Shown here piece after piece: positions 17,104-26,945 of a DNA stretch of 64,000 nt. The translations under genes were made by a program, and so were the position numbers. Position 1 is the stretch's first letter. Each line of letters begins with the position of its first letter. The notes beneath the pieces are model-generated. The model worked only from the letters and a program-made list of their open reading frames with translations, was not told the origin of the DNA and searched no databases. The DNA lies in the NCBI GenBank assembly GCA_022360095.1, contig JAKSDK010000801.1:124001-188000 (forward strand), read 5' to 3'. Source of the stretch: Phycisphaerales bacterium (GTDB lineage: Bacteria; Planctomycetota; Phycisphaerae; UBA1845; UTPLA1).

Positions 17104-18348
17104 TCAGCCGGCACCCACAACGCGCTGGCAAAGCCAGATGCAAAAGATTCCGCAGACGGTTCCCAGAACGTATCCCGCGATGGCCAAGAGCACGCCCACC
17201 GGCGCCAGAACCGGACTAAAGGCCCCTGCAACCACAGGTGCGGATGCCGCCCCGCCGACGTTCGCCTGGGAGCCCACCGCGATGAAAAAGAAAGGCGCGC
17301 GGATCAACCAACCTACCGTGAGGAGCACGGCGATATGAATGAAGATCCATATGACACCGATCAACAAAAATCCCTGAGCTTCTTTGAGGCGATCGAAATC
17401 AGCTTGGGCCCCGATACAGGCGACCAGCAAATAGATCATCACGCCGCCAATCTTGGAAGCACCGGCTCCTTCCAAATTGCGAACCGGCGTAAAGGACAAA
17501 AGGACCCCGAGCATTGTGGCCAAGACGACTTTCCAAGCGAAATCACCAAAACGCTTTTCCGTAAACGCGGCAAAGGCCTCGTCGCGCATGAACCAATCCA
17601 CGGCAACGTGAGACGCCCATGACAGGCCGAAACCCAGCGCGAGAATAATGATCAGATCTCCGATCGACGGAATTCGTGCAACTCGTTCCTGGAAATCGTG
17701 CATCTTGGCCTCTAGCTTCGTAATCGCCGATGTATCGCCCTTGAACCAGGAATCGACCTTCGCGTGCCGCCCGGCCAGAAACAGCAGGCAACCGGTCCAT
17801 ACATTCGCGACAGCAACATCCACGACGATAATCGGCCCGATATCAGCGCCGGACGCGCCGAAGGACCTTTGCACGGCCACCGCGTTGGCTCCGCCTCCGA
17901 TCCAACTGCCCGCCAAATAGGACAAGGGCCGCCACGCATCGGGGCCAACACTGTCCTGGCATAGAAATAATGCAATGGGGCCGCCGATCACAATGCCGAG
18001 CGTACCGGCGAGAAGCATGATTCCCGCCTTCGGCCCCAGCCTGACGATGGCGGGCAGATCCAGCGCGATCGTCAAGAGTAACAGGCTGGCGGGCAGCACG
18101 AATTCCTTGACCCATTCATAGAGTTCGGCCTTGGCTGGAATGATGTGAAAGGCGGTGAGCGCCGTGGGCGCGAAATAGCAAAAGACGAGCGCCGGAATGA
18201 CTTTGAAAATGCGTCCAATCACAGGGTGTTGGTCCACCCAGAAGATGACCGCCAGAACGGACAACAGGATCGCCAGGAGCCCGATCTCGGACTCAACCAA
18301 GGGCGATTTCGTCATATTTACGACATCTGCGATGAGGGCGTTCTGCAT
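17104..18348 (-). CDS. DUF819 family multi-pass membrane protein
   Basis: This 414-residue inner-membrane protein has about ten helices and matches the DUF819 family: SYLAGSWIGGGANAVAVQRSFG and DVAVANVWTG in the first half and AVGSQANVGGAASAPVVAGAF near the C terminus form two related re-entrant-like segments, as in sodium-coupled carriers with inverted repeats. Transport is inferred from the fold; no substrate is known. I chose ATG 18348, since residues added by the start at 18423 are not hydrophobic or conserved. Confidence 0.87.
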   Translation of the reverse strand: MQNALIADVVNMTKSPLVESEIGLLAILLSVLAVIFWVDQHPVIGRIFKVIPALVFCYFAPTALTAFHIIPAKAELYEWVKEFVLPASLLLLTIALDLPAIVRLGPKAGIMLLAGTLGIVIGGPIALFLCQDSVGPDAWRPLSYLAGSWIGGGANAVAVQRSFGASGADIGPIIVVDVAVANVWTGCLLFLAGRHAKVDSWFKGDTSAITKLEAKMHDFQERVARIPSIGDLIIILALGFGLSWASHVAVDWFMRDEAFAAFTEKRFGDFAWKVVLATMLGVLLSFTPVRNLEGAGASKIGGVMIYLLVACIGAQADFDRLKEAQGFLLIGVIWIFIHIAVLLTVGWLIRAPFFFIAVGSQANVGGAASAPVVAGAFSPVLAPVGVLLAIAGYVLGTVCGIFCIWLCQRVVGAG

Positions 18349-18784
18349 GGCCGGATCGTAGCAATAGTGGGCATCAGCGCCTATGCAGCCGTGTTTCAGG
18401 GCACGATGGAATAATTTCCCCAAACATCCGGTTCGCTAGGATGTAGTAAGAAGGCAGCCGGACTGGATGCCGTTCTTTCTTTTGCGTCCATACAGCCGGT
18501 CGGCGATACGGGCCAGGGAAAGCCATTTTTGTAGGGATTTCAGAGTTCTTCTCGGGTCGTTTTGCGAATGAAAATGGCATCCGTCACTGAATAGACCGAT
18601 AAGAACCCGCTGTCTTGACATCAAAAGCCCGTTCGGAGATCATGGAGCATGGGGATCCGAGTCCTATGGAGTGGGGCTTCGTCCATTTCCTCGCGAATCA
18701 CCGTTTGCCATAGGCCTTGTCAGCGCGTGACATTCGGTGCTCTTTGTTTTTTTGGATATCCACAACGACCACAAGGAGAGTTCG
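18349..18784. other. Intergenic region between divergent genes, with a promoter candidate
   Basis: No gene is seen in about 435 bases. TTGACA at 18615-18620 and GATCAT at 18638-18643, 17 bases apart, could serve the metallopeptidase gene. A 7-base inverted repeat (CCTATGG/CCATAGG) lies at about 18663-18713. Confidence 0.35.
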
Positions 18785-21382
18785 ATGTCTCGCCGTCAAT
18801 ATGCCCTAATCGGTCTTCTTACACTGTGCGTCAGCACGGGAATCATCATCGCCGTGGCCGAAGAAGTTGCCGGTCAATCGAAAACCGCCACGATACGTAC
18901 CAGGCCCGAGCAACCGGTTATCAGTCAGAACCCGATCTCTGAATCATTCAAGACGCTGACCAAAGATCGATTAAATCTGGCAGATGTCGGCATCCAACAA
19001 CTCAACATTTCCGCCGAAAACGGCGCTCCTTTTGAAACGCAAGTCCATATCGAGGGCCGGCAATACACCCTCGACATGTGGCCATATTCGCTACGGGCCG
19101 ACGATTTTCAGCTGCTGGTCGCCGATGACAACGGCATCCATGAAGTCTTTCCGCCCGAGCCTCGAACTTACCGAGGCGTGATCCGCACACCGGACGGAAG
19201 CGCGGTCGTCGGAGGCGTCGTCAGTGCGTCCATGAGCGACGGCAAACTGACCGGCATGATCAATCTCAATGACGGAAACGCCTGGTTCGTCGAATCACTG
19301 GCCGAGGCAGGCCTGGCGACGGATATCAAGAGCCACGCGATTTACAAGAGCGAGGATTCCATTCCGACAGGAAAGGGCTGTGGCGTGAATCCCAATCTCG
19401 GGGAATTGTTCACCTACAAGACCATCGACGAGGGTGCGAACGCTGCGGCAGCTCGGGGAACGGGCTTCGAGGTTGCGGATATCGCCTTTGAAGCCGATTT
19501 CCCTGCATTTCAGGACAATGGTTCTTCGGTGTCGAACACGATGTTCGCGATCGAAACCGTCATGAATACAGTCGAAACGATCTATGAAACGGATACGGAC
19601 ATCACCTATGAGATGACGACGATTGTGGTTCGCACCACGTCGGGTTCCGACCCTTATACGACCAGCGTCTGCAACTCTTTGCTGAATCAATTTCAGAATG
19701 AATGGAACAGCAATTTCACCGGTGTTCGCCGCGACATGGCCCACCTCCTGTCGGGACGCAATTTGGTCGGATGTGCGGGAATTGCCGCGGTCGGCGTGGT
19801 CTGCTCGACAAGCAGCGCCTACGGCCTCTCGGAGAACCTCAATAACTTCAATCTCCGTGCCTCGGTCATCGGCCACGAACTCGGGCATAACTGGAACGCA
19901 TGTCACTGCGATGAAAGCCCGCCGTTTACGAACTGTCCGAACAGCCCTTGCCGCATCATGTGTTCCGGCGCTCCGGGATGCCCTTTTGCCGCGCTGGATT
20001 TCGGGCCGGGTTCGATTACGACCATCGTCAGTTTCAGAAACACCAGGCCCTGTCTGTTCCCCTCTTCCGGCACCCTCGACAGCCCGGTTGCCGTGCCGCT
20101 GGTCGATACATTTACCAGTACCGTCTTCAACAATACGAATTGGATCTACGTGGACGGGGCCGTCATCAACACCGGTGGAGTCAATGAGCCCAGCGGTGCG
20201 TTTTCCTTGAATCTGGATTCCGCAGGCTCAGGAGAATTCGATCAGAACGAGGTCCGCAGCAACTTTATTCTGCTTGCAGGACAGCCCCCCATCGACGTCG
20301 ATTATCAAACCGAGCACCGGGGCGTTGAATTCGGCGAAGAGCTGATCGTTGAATATTGGAGTTCAAATCTGACCTGGGTGAATCTGAACACGATCACCTC
20401 CACGGGAACCGACCAGAACAACTACGTTCCACATTCACATACGATCACCTCCGGCACGCATCCGGACGCCTTCCACGACGAATTCCGCCTTCGATTCCGA
20501 GTCGTCGGAGACAGCTCCAACGACGACTGGTACATCGACAACGTCTCCGTGGCGCTAAGCGGCGCGGATTTGAATCCCCCAACGCCGGATCCCGCGGAAT
20601 TCGCAGTCCTGCCTCCGACCACAATCAGTGACACGCAAATCGAGTTTCAGGCGGTCACGGCCGTCGATCCGTCCGGTGTCGAGTATTTCTTTGACAAGCA
20701 GTTCGGGCCCGGGTGTTGTGGCGTTGACAGCGGCTGGGTTCCCACCGACACCCACATCGCCGGCGATCTGTTGGCCAACTCAAGCTATTCCTACAAGGTC
20801 AAAGCCCGAGATACTTCGCCTAATCTGAACGAAACGGCGATCTCGGCGCTCTTCGCCACCGGATCGACGTTTATCGAAACTCCTTTCAACATCGCCCTCG
20901 TCGACGCGCAGGAAACCGAGATCACAGTGACCGTCACCTGCAACGACACGGGCGACAGCAACCGTTGCGTCCTCGGCGCCTTTACGAATCTGTTCGCGAA
21001 TCCGCCGTCGGGATTGTTTCTCGACATGCTTCCGCTCGATGGCAGTGGAAGCAACGTCTGGACCGATCAGCAGACGATCACGGTCACCGGATTGACACCT
21101 GGGACGGACTACACGTTCAAGGCAAAAGCGCGGAACAGACTTTCGGTGGAGACGGCGTTCAGCAACGACTTCATCTTCAGCACGCTCGGGGGTGGTTGCC
21201 CAACGGTGGCGGGCGACATCAACCAGGATGGCGACGTGGACGGTGACGACATCGCCGGTTACATCCGCGCGAAACTGGGCCTTGCGCCGGAGCCCGGCGA
21301 GGAACAAAGCTGTGCCGATTTCGGCAACGGCGCCGACATCAATGCGGAGAACGCGGCATTCGTCGCAGCATTGCTGAGTTGA
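18785..21382 (+). CDS. Secreted reprolysin-like zinc metallopeptidase with dockerin-like C terminus
   Basis: This 865-residue protein has a signal peptide (about 1-30), a propeptide-like region, a metzincin-type catalytic domain with HELGHNWNACH (His364, Glu365, His368, His374) and a likely Met-turn CRIMCS about 24 residues on, many Cys in the catalytic domain, a beta-sandwich region (about 420-600), one or two fibronectin-III-like segments (about 600-800) and a dockerin-like end with the calcium loop GDINQDGDVDGDD. The usual Gly of HExxHxxGxxH is Asn here. It probably degrades protein outside the cell. ATG 18785 has AAGGAGAG upstream. Confidence 0.88.
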   Translation: MSRRQYALIGLLTLCVSTGIIIAVAEEVAGQSKTATIRTRPEQPVISQNPISESFKTLTKDRLNLADVGIQQLNISAENGAPFETQVHIEGRQYTLDMWPYSLRADDFQLLVADDNGIHEVFPPEPRTYRGVIRTPDGSAVVGGVVSASMSDGKLTGMINLNDGNAWFVESLAEAGLATDIKSHAIYKSEDSIPTGKGCGVNPNLGELFTYKTIDEGANAAAARGTGFEVADIAFEADFPAFQDNGSSVSNTMFAIETVMNTVETIYETDTDITYEMTTIVVRTTSGSDPYTTSVCNSLLNQFQNEWNSNFTGVRRDMAHLLSGRNLVGCAGIAAVGVVCSTSSAYGLSENLNNFNLRASVIGHELGHNWNACHCDESPPFTNCPNSPCRIMCSGAPGCPFAALDFGPGSITTIVSFRNTRPCLFPSSGTLDSPVAVPLVDTFTSTVFNNTNWIYVDGAVINTGGVNEPSGAFSLNLDSAGSGEFDQNEVRSNFILLAGQPPIDVDYQTEHRGVEFGEELIVEYWSSNLTWVNLNTITSTGTDQNNYVPHSHTITSGTHPDAFHDEFRLRFRVVGDSSNDDWYIDNVSVALSGADLNPPTPDPAEFAVLPPTTISDTQIEFQAVTAVDPSGVEYFFDKQFGPGCCGVDSGWVPTDTHIAGDLLANSSYSYKVKARDTSPNLNETAISALFATGSTFIETPFNIALVDAQETEITVTVTCNDTGDSNRCVLGAFTNLFANPPSGLFLDMLPLDGSGSNVWTDQQTITVTGLTPGTDYTFKAKARNRLSVETAFSNDFIFSTLGGGCPTVAGDINQDGDVDGDDIAGYIRAKLGLAPEPGEEQSCADFGNGADINAENAAFVAALLS

Positions 21383-21387
21383 TCGAG

Positions 21388-23142
21388 TTACGATTCTTTC
21401 GACGTACGAGCAAACGGACTCGGCAGAATCGGCGGTTTGTCAAAGTCCCTGTCGATTTTGCCGACGTCGAGTTCCTCGAACAGCAACGCCGGGGCGGCAA
21501 CCGTTCGCCCTCCGCGACCGCCCGTGTTTAGCACATGGAGCTGATCACCGGCCGCTTTGATTCGCTTGAAGGCCCTGAGGCCGATCCGGGCCAGCTCCGC
21601 ACCGCGAACCAGTTCCTCCCTGCCGTCCGGATAAACCTTGTAGATGGCCAACGGCGAGGCGCCACGAGACCGCCCGAAGCCGCGGCCCATGTCACCAAAC
21701 ATGCCTGTAAAACGCTGAAAGCGGGAATTGCTTGATGCCCCCAAAGAGGCGATGCGGATTCCGTATTCAAGATCGTCATCGTCCAGGAGTTCGGTCAGTT
21801 TCTCTTTTAGTTCCTTATTTGTCGTTCCCTTGGAGGTCGTCACCTTCAGACATCCAACGGATGCCCTTGGACGAAACATGCCGCGGCCATGCCCGGTGGA
21901 CGCCTTGAATTTCTTGGACGGGTTCCGCGACATGACGAGCGCCTTCAAACGCCCTTTTTCAACCAGCGTCACCGGCTTGACCTCAACGCCCTGATGGTCA
22001 AACTTGTAGTGTGCCATTACCGGAACACCGTCAATCTCCTCCAGCGTCGGATCATCGACAACATTCAGGAACTTGGGAAGGATCCGCTTGCCAAGTTTTT
22101 CTTCGAAGTCGTTGGGCGGCGTCCGGCCTCCGAGCGGACGTTGGCCTCCAGCAAATCGGCGGGCGAACTGGTTGGAGAAAAGGGTGGCTGCGACTTCAGC
22201 GTCGACCAACACGGGCCCCGAATAGGATTCGAGCTTCGGCGCATTCTTGACGTCGACCAACTGCACCACCAGATCACGACACCGCTTGGACAACTCCGGA
22301 ATCGAAGGAAGATCGTCAAGATCCCGTACATGAATGGACACCGAATCCGACAACTTCATCCCATCGTCAGCCTGCACGGTCGCATCGATGGACAGGGAGT
22401 AGCTTGCTCCCGACGTACGAAAACGAGTCCCCTCCGTGTTTACCAGATAGGTGTTTCCGCCGTTGCCGTTGATCCGCACCGCGGAACTCTGGACCTCCGG
22501 ATACGCTCGAAAAATCGCCGACAGCGATGTTACGATCTTCTCCAACCGCCCCAAATCGATTTTGACTTCCTGACGATCTTCGAAATGAACGGTCGGTGAA
22601 ACCTGAGAAAAGTCATCCGGCTTGTCCTCTTCGATGACCTTCGATTCCATAAAGGCCTTCTTCTTCTCGAACGATTCGGTGACCGATTTGTAATCGCGAT
22701 CCGTCGCCCACCAGATCGCCTGTCTGATGGCGTTGTAGTCGTCTTCGACCGGAATGGCCGCGCCACCAAATCGCCCGCCGCCAAATCCGGGGAACGAAAA
22801 GCCGCCGAGGTCTCCCGAATAATTGGTATTGTCCAGTTTGTAGGAACCGACACGTACGTCCGTGCGCAGGAAACGCGCTCGGGTTTCATTGCGGCCCGTC
22901 ACCGCACCGAATACCGCGCTGACACTGGCCCTCGTCGAGTCCTGCAGCGCATACTCAATGAAATAAGGGCGTTCCAGGTCTTCCAGCTTCAGGCCGACCT
23001 TGCCGCGCTCAACTTCGTCCACGAGCGCGCGAAGGAGAACGTCCTCCTTCATTTCTCGCTTGACGTCGGAATCCGCCAGGGCGGGTGCCGAGGCCAACCC
23101 CGTCAGCAGGCTTGTCACTGTCAGAAAGGTGATTCTGCTCAT
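21388..23142 (-). CDS. Exported TldE/PmbA-like protein without zinc motif
   Basis: This 584-residue protein has a signal peptide (MSRITFLTVTSLLTGLASAPALA cleaved near residue 23; split here into MSRITFLTVT and SLLTGLASAPALA) and the TldD/PmbA fold. The region where TldD has HExxxH reads VLVDAEVAATLFSNQF instead, so metal binding is lost, as in E. coli TldE/PmbA. The following blocks (FLNVVDDPTL, LVEKGRLKALVMSRNP) match the family. It lies 47 bases after the gene for the catalytic partner. E. coli TldD/TldE form a cytoplasmic heterodimer; an exported pair is unusual. Confidence 0.83.
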   Translation of the reverse strand: MSRITFLTVTSLLTGLASAPALADSDVKREMKEDVLLRALVDEVERGKVGLKLEDLERPYFIEYALQDSTRASVSAVFGAVTGRNETRARFLRTDVRVGSYKLDNTNYSGDLGGFSFPGFGGGRFGGAAIPVEDDYNAIRQAIWWATDRDYKSVTESFEKKKAFMESKVIEEDKPDDFSQVSPTVHFEDRQEVKIDLGRLEKIVTSLSAIFRAYPEVQSSAVRINGNGGNTYLVNTEGTRFRTSGASYSLSIDATVQADDGMKLSDSVSIHVRDLDDLPSIPELSKRCRDLVVQLVDVKNAPKLESYSGPVLVDAEVAATLFSNQFARRFAGGQRPLGGRTPPNDFEEKLGKRILPKFLNVVDDPTLEEIDGVPVMAHYKFDHQGVEVKPVTLVEKGRLKALVMSRNPSKKFKASTGHGRGMFRPRASVGCLKVTTSKGTTNKELKEKLTELLDDDDLEYGIRIASLGASSNSRFQRFTGMFGDMGRGFGRSRGASPLAIYKVYPDGREELVRGAELARIGLRAFKRIKAAGDQLHVLNTGGRGGRTVAAPALLFEELDVGKIDRDFDKPPILPSPFARTSKES

Positions 23143-23189
23143 CGCTCAATCTCCTTTGATACTATGGAAAAAACGACTGCCGGACACGA

Positions 23190-24911
23190 TCATCCCGCCT
23201 TCTTCTCCGAGGCGATCGGTGCATCGAGAATCGGCGGTCGATCCTGAGCCTTTCGCTTTTTTTCGACTTCGATTTGCTGAACCAAAATACTGGGCGCGAT
23301 GGCCGATACCGGCACCGAGCCCGACTCGGCGCCGCAGATCCCGTTAAAGACGTCTTCGTCGTCCGCCGTGCAAAGGATTTGCGTGAAGCACGTCAGCGGT
23401 GTTCCCACGAGATCGACACCTCGAACCAGTTCGTCCGGCCGACCGTCGACATAGACCTTGTACACCAGAATCGGCAGCACCTTGAATGCCTGAGGACTCC
23501 ACCGCTGCGTGTTCGTGAATCCGCCCGAGATGTCCTCGAATCGCAGACCGTATTCCTTGCCCTGTTTATTGCATTCCTCGATCAGTCTGGAACGCAACTC
23601 CTCATACGAGACTTTGTTCTTTGATTGAACAATAAGGTTGCCCTGTCGAGCGACCGGCTTCATGCCGACCTGACAACGGCCGTGACCGTTCGACTTTGTG
23701 AATCCGCGCGTCGGCGACCGCGACAATAGAAACGTCTTAAGAATACCCTTCTCAACAAGCCGCACTGGCTGCCCGCGAACGCACTCATCATCGAATTCGT
23801 AGAATCCGTTCAACTCGATATCTTTAAACTCTCGCAACGACGGATTATCCACAACGCTCAGAAACTCCGGCAGCACTTCCTTACCGATTTTCTTGGCGAA
23901 GGTCTGGCCCTCTTCGACATCCTTCTGGCGATGACCTTCGATTCGATGCCCGAAGATTTCGTGGAAGAAAACGCCCGCGGCACGGTTCATCAGAATCGCC
24001 GGGCCTGTGTAAGGTTCGACCACGGGGGCCGCCCGTAGCGCCAAGACTTCTTCAATCAGTTGCTCTACAGCCTTGAGCACGGTCGCGTCGTCAGGAAGAC
24101 CGCCGGCCGTGTGCGAGTCGAACGACTTGTACTGCCATAGCTCCATGCCGTCGTCGGCGATCGTGGATGCCTGAATGCCGATACGCCACCAGCCTTGACC
24201 GGACTGAATCCTGCTCTTCTCGGTATTGACGGCGAGCTTGTTCGTAACCTGGCCCGAAAGGGAGACACCGGAGTTGTAAATCAATGGGTGAGAACGAAAG
24301 AGACGCGAATACTTTCGCATCTTCTCGGCGAAGAATGCCCGATCACCTGAGAAATCCTGCCAAGCACCGATCTTTTGATTGGGCTCCTCTTTGGAGAAGT
24401 CGTCGGACTGGTCTTCCTCTTCCACCTTCACCTTGACGTTGGCCTTGACCTGAGCAAGCAGCTTCACGGCCGACTTGAACGCCTCATCCGTCTTCAGCCA
24501 AATCGCATGCCGGGTGGCAACCGGATTGTGGTCCAGCGGCAGGCTTGTCCAACCGCCCCAATACCGGAAACCGCCGAAGCCGCCTCCTCGAATCTGATGC
24601 GTATTGTCCAGACTGTAATCCCCGCATCGGACGTCCACTCCGAGCATGCGACGCTCGTTTTCCTGATTGGAGGTGATTGCCCCCAGCGTGGCCGAGATCG
24701 AGATGCTCCTGGTGTCTGCAATCGTATATTGGATGAAGTAAGGCTTGGTGCCCTCCGGGCTGACCAGCTTCTCCATGGACAGCTTCATCTCGTCTTCCAT
24801 GACCTTGAGCAGTGGATGCTCCGATCCGGCCGACGCCGGACTCGAAATCAAACTACACAACAGCCCCGGCAGCAAAAGCAGTTTTTTCCGGTGATGTCTT
24901 TTGGGTTTCAT
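23190..24911 (-). CDS. Exported TldD-like zinc metalloprotease
   Basis: This 573-residue protein has a Lys-rich N terminus and a signal peptide (about 1-28, ending SPASA) and the TldD/PmbA fold with the zinc motif HEIFGHRIEGH, the HExxxH signature of TldD, followed by LPEFLSVVDNPSL and LVEKGILKTFLLSRSP. TldD/TldE trims modified peptides such as microcins in E. coli. It is the first gene of a two-gene operon with the motif-less partner at 21388. The C-terminal end is Lys-rich. A role outside the cytoplasm is inferred from the signal peptide. Confidence 0.88.
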   Translation of the reverse strand: MKPKRHHRKKLLLLPGLLCSLISSPASAGSEHPLLKVMEDEMKLSMEKLVSPEGTKPYFIQYTIADTRSISISATLGAITSNQENERRMLGVDVRCGDYSLDNTHQIRGGGFGGFRYWGGWTSLPLDHNPVATRHAIWLKTDEAFKSAVKLLAQVKANVKVKVEEEDQSDDFSKEEPNQKIGAWQDFSGDRAFFAEKMRKYSRLFRSHPLIYNSGVSLSGQVTNKLAVNTEKSRIQSGQGWWRIGIQASTIADDGMELWQYKSFDSHTAGGLPDDATVLKAVEQLIEEVLALRAAPVVEPYTGPAILMNRAAGVFFHEIFGHRIEGHRQKDVEEGQTFAKKIGKEVLPEFLSVVDNPSLREFKDIELNGFYEFDDECVRGQPVRLVEKGILKTFLLSRSPTRGFTKSNGHGRCQVGMKPVARQGNLIVQSKNKVSYEELRSRLIEECNKQGKEYGLRFEDISGGFTNTQRWSPQAFKVLPILVYKVYVDGRPDELVRGVDLVGTPLTCFTQILCTADDEDVFNGICGAESGSVPVSAIAPSILVQQIEVEKKRKAQDRPPILDAPIASEKKAG

Positions 24912-25072
24912 GACCGATGACCTCCTTTTGGTGTGTTGTTGACGAAGGAGACGGTTTTTTAGCCGACTTTATCCTATGCGGCGCCTACGAAACCGTCTAC
25001 CAAAAAAACAACGTGAGGTTTCACCGGCGATTGCCAGCAACTCACAACGCAGAGATGACAAATGACCGCAAA

Positions 25073-26113
25073 CTAACCGCCGATCTGCGACATTTGGCGG
25101 TTGCCGTAGTAGGAATGAACCTCGGGTTTGAAGGCGACGCAGTCGATGAACGACTGGTGCAGTTTGTGACTTGATTGAGCCGCATCTTCGCTCCTGATGA
25201 TGGGGCGAAGTTCAACTTCCCCGCCGTCAAAGAGACAACTGCGGAGTTGACCCTCGGCCGTGAGACGTAGCCGGTTGCAAGTTTCACAAAAAGGCTTCGA
25301 CATGGCGCTGATGAATCCGATCCTGCCGGCGGCGTTGGCAAGGCGATATACGATTGCGGGGCCGTGTCCGGTGTCCTTCGAAGCGGGCTCGAGGGTGCCG
25401 TGAACAGCCTCGATAGGGCCCCGAATCTCCGCCTCTGAGACAAACCTCCGTTCATAGGCACCACCCAAAGCCGTTCGGCCCAGAGGCATGTACTCAATAA
25501 ACCGAACCGTGATGTCACGTTCCAGGGTGAGGGCGGCAAAATCGGCAAACTCATCGTCATTGATCCCGCGCATCGCGACACAGTTGATCTTGGGAGGCCT
25601 GAAGCCGGCACGGACGGCGGCGTCGATGCCGCGCCAGACATGGTCAAGATGAGCACCACGGGTGATCTCATGAAACCGTTGCCTGTTCATCGTATCCAGA
25701 CTGACGGTGATACGATCGAGGCCGGCGCTTTTGAGTGCCGGAGCATATTGATCGAGCAACGCGCCATTCGTCGTCATCGACAGTTCGGGTGAACCGGGCA
25801 GTTCCTTAAGCATCCCGATCAATCGATGGAGATCCTTGCGCACCAAGGGCTCACCGCCGGTGATCTTGAAACCCTGGATGCCGTGGCGCTGGGCCGCCCT
25901 GGCGACCGTCAAAATCTCCTGGTAGGTAAGCAGGGTCGCTTTGGGAACCCAGTCGATCTTGTCTTCGGGCATACAATAGACGCAGCGAAAGTTACAGCGA
26001 TCGGTCACACTGATTCGGAGCGTCTTGACCGCACTGATGTGACGGGGGCCGGTAATGGACTCTGCGGCTCGGGGGCCGCCGTCAACGGAGATGATTGGAA
26101 GTGCAACGGTCAT
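25073..26113 (-). CDS. moaA: GTP 3',8-cyclase MoaA (molybdenum cofactor synthesis)
   Basis: This 346-residue radical-SAM enzyme makes the first molybdopterin intermediate from GTP. It has the radical-SAM cluster CNFRCVYC (Cys40, 44, 47), GGEPL, a C-terminal second cluster in PFCETCNRLRLTAEGQLRSC, and the conserved C-terminal Gly-Gly (SQIGG). It stands alone on the minus strand; other moa genes are not in the window. Together with the XdhC/MocA pair it shows that the organism makes and uses molybdenum cofactor. Confidence 0.95.
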   Translation of the reverse strand: MTVALPIISVDGGPRAAESITGPRHISAVKTLRISVTDRCNFRCVYCMPEDKIDWVPKATLLTYQEILTVARAAQRHGIQGFKITGGEPLVRKDLHRLIGMLKELPGSPELSMTTNGALLDQYAPALKSAGLDRITVSLDTMNRQRFHEITRGAHLDHVWRGIDAAVRAGFRPPKINCVAMRGINDDEFADFAALTLERDITVRFIEYMPLGRTALGGAYERRFVSEAEIRGPIEAVHGTLEPASKDTGHGPAIVYRLANAAGRIGFISAMSKPFCETCNRLRLTAEGQLRSCLFDGGEVELRPIIRSEDAAQSSHKLHQSFIDCVAFKPEVHSYYGNRQMSQIGG

Positions 26114-26246
26114 ACGCCGTTATCGTAGAAGAGAAAGGTGTGGAAGTCGAGGTTTTGAGGGGAACGGCGGCCATCTTCCCGGAATTTGACCGCATGGAGT
26201 GCCATCCCTGACAATAAACCCGCCCTTAAGATGTATTGGACATAAA

Positions 26247-26939
26247 ATGGCGGCAGGGTCACGAAATCAGGCGTCGAACTCCTTGGCTATTGAGGGAACT
26301 CAGGATCGGGATGAGCGTCCAATGGAAATGAGGTCGGCCTCGTTGACGGAAGACGAGACGGTCGCACGTGATGAGGCCGCCTTGATCCAGCGATGCCGGG
26401 AAGGCGATTTGGCTGCATACGGCCCACTGGTTCGTGAATATCAGGACCGGGTCTATAACCTCTGCTTGCGGATGTGTGGCCATCGCGCGGAGGCCGAAGA
26501 CCTGGCGCAAGAGGCGTTTGTCAGGGCGATGGAGTCGATCGGTCGATTTGATGGAAGGGCCAGGTTTTACACCTGGCTGTTTCGAATCGCGGTCAACGTT
26601 GTGATCAGTGCCCGGCGCAAGAGCAGACGCTCGACGACGTTTTCCATCGACGGCCACGACGAAGACGCACAGTCGTCTGCTTCGCCGCGACTGGCGTCGG
26701 ACGTCGAGCCGCCTGACGAAAGCGCGGAGAAGCGAGAAAAGAAGGAATTCGTGCTCGAAGCGCTCGCCTCACTGGATGAGGAGTATCGTTGCGTCATCAC
26801 GCTGAGGGACGTGGAATCCTTCGGCTATGATGAAATCGCCGAAATACTGGAAGTGCCGATCGGCACGGTGAAATCGCGACTCCACCGGGCTCGGCTGGCG
26901 CTCCGGAAAAAGTTGATGCCGATGCTGAAAACGAATTGA
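26247..26939 (+). CDS. ECF-type RNA polymerase sigma factor (RpoE-like)
   Basis: The protein has sigma region 2 (DRVYNLCLRM, EDLAQEAFVRAMESI, FYTWLFRIAVNV) and region 4 (LDEEYRCVITLRDVESFGYDEIAEILEVPIGTVKSRLHRAR), closer to the RpoE/SigW group than the ECF factor at 3253. I list the ATG at 26247; an ATG at 26322 or a GTG at 26199 is also possible and no ribosome site decides. An anti-sigma gene follows six bases later, so the pair is a typical membrane-stress switch. Confidence 0.9.
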   Translation: MAAGSRNQASNSLAIEGTQDRDERPMEMRSASLTEDETVARDEAALIQRCREGDLAAYGPLVREYQDRVYNLCLRMCGHRAEAEDLAQEAFVRAMESIGRFDGRARFYTWLFRIAVNVVISARRKSRRSTTFSIDGHDEDAQSSASPRLASDVEPPDESAEKREKKEFVLEALASLDEEYRCVITLRDVESFGYDEIAEILEVPIGTVKSRLHRARLALRKKLMPMLKTN

Positions 26940-26945
26940 AAGAAG

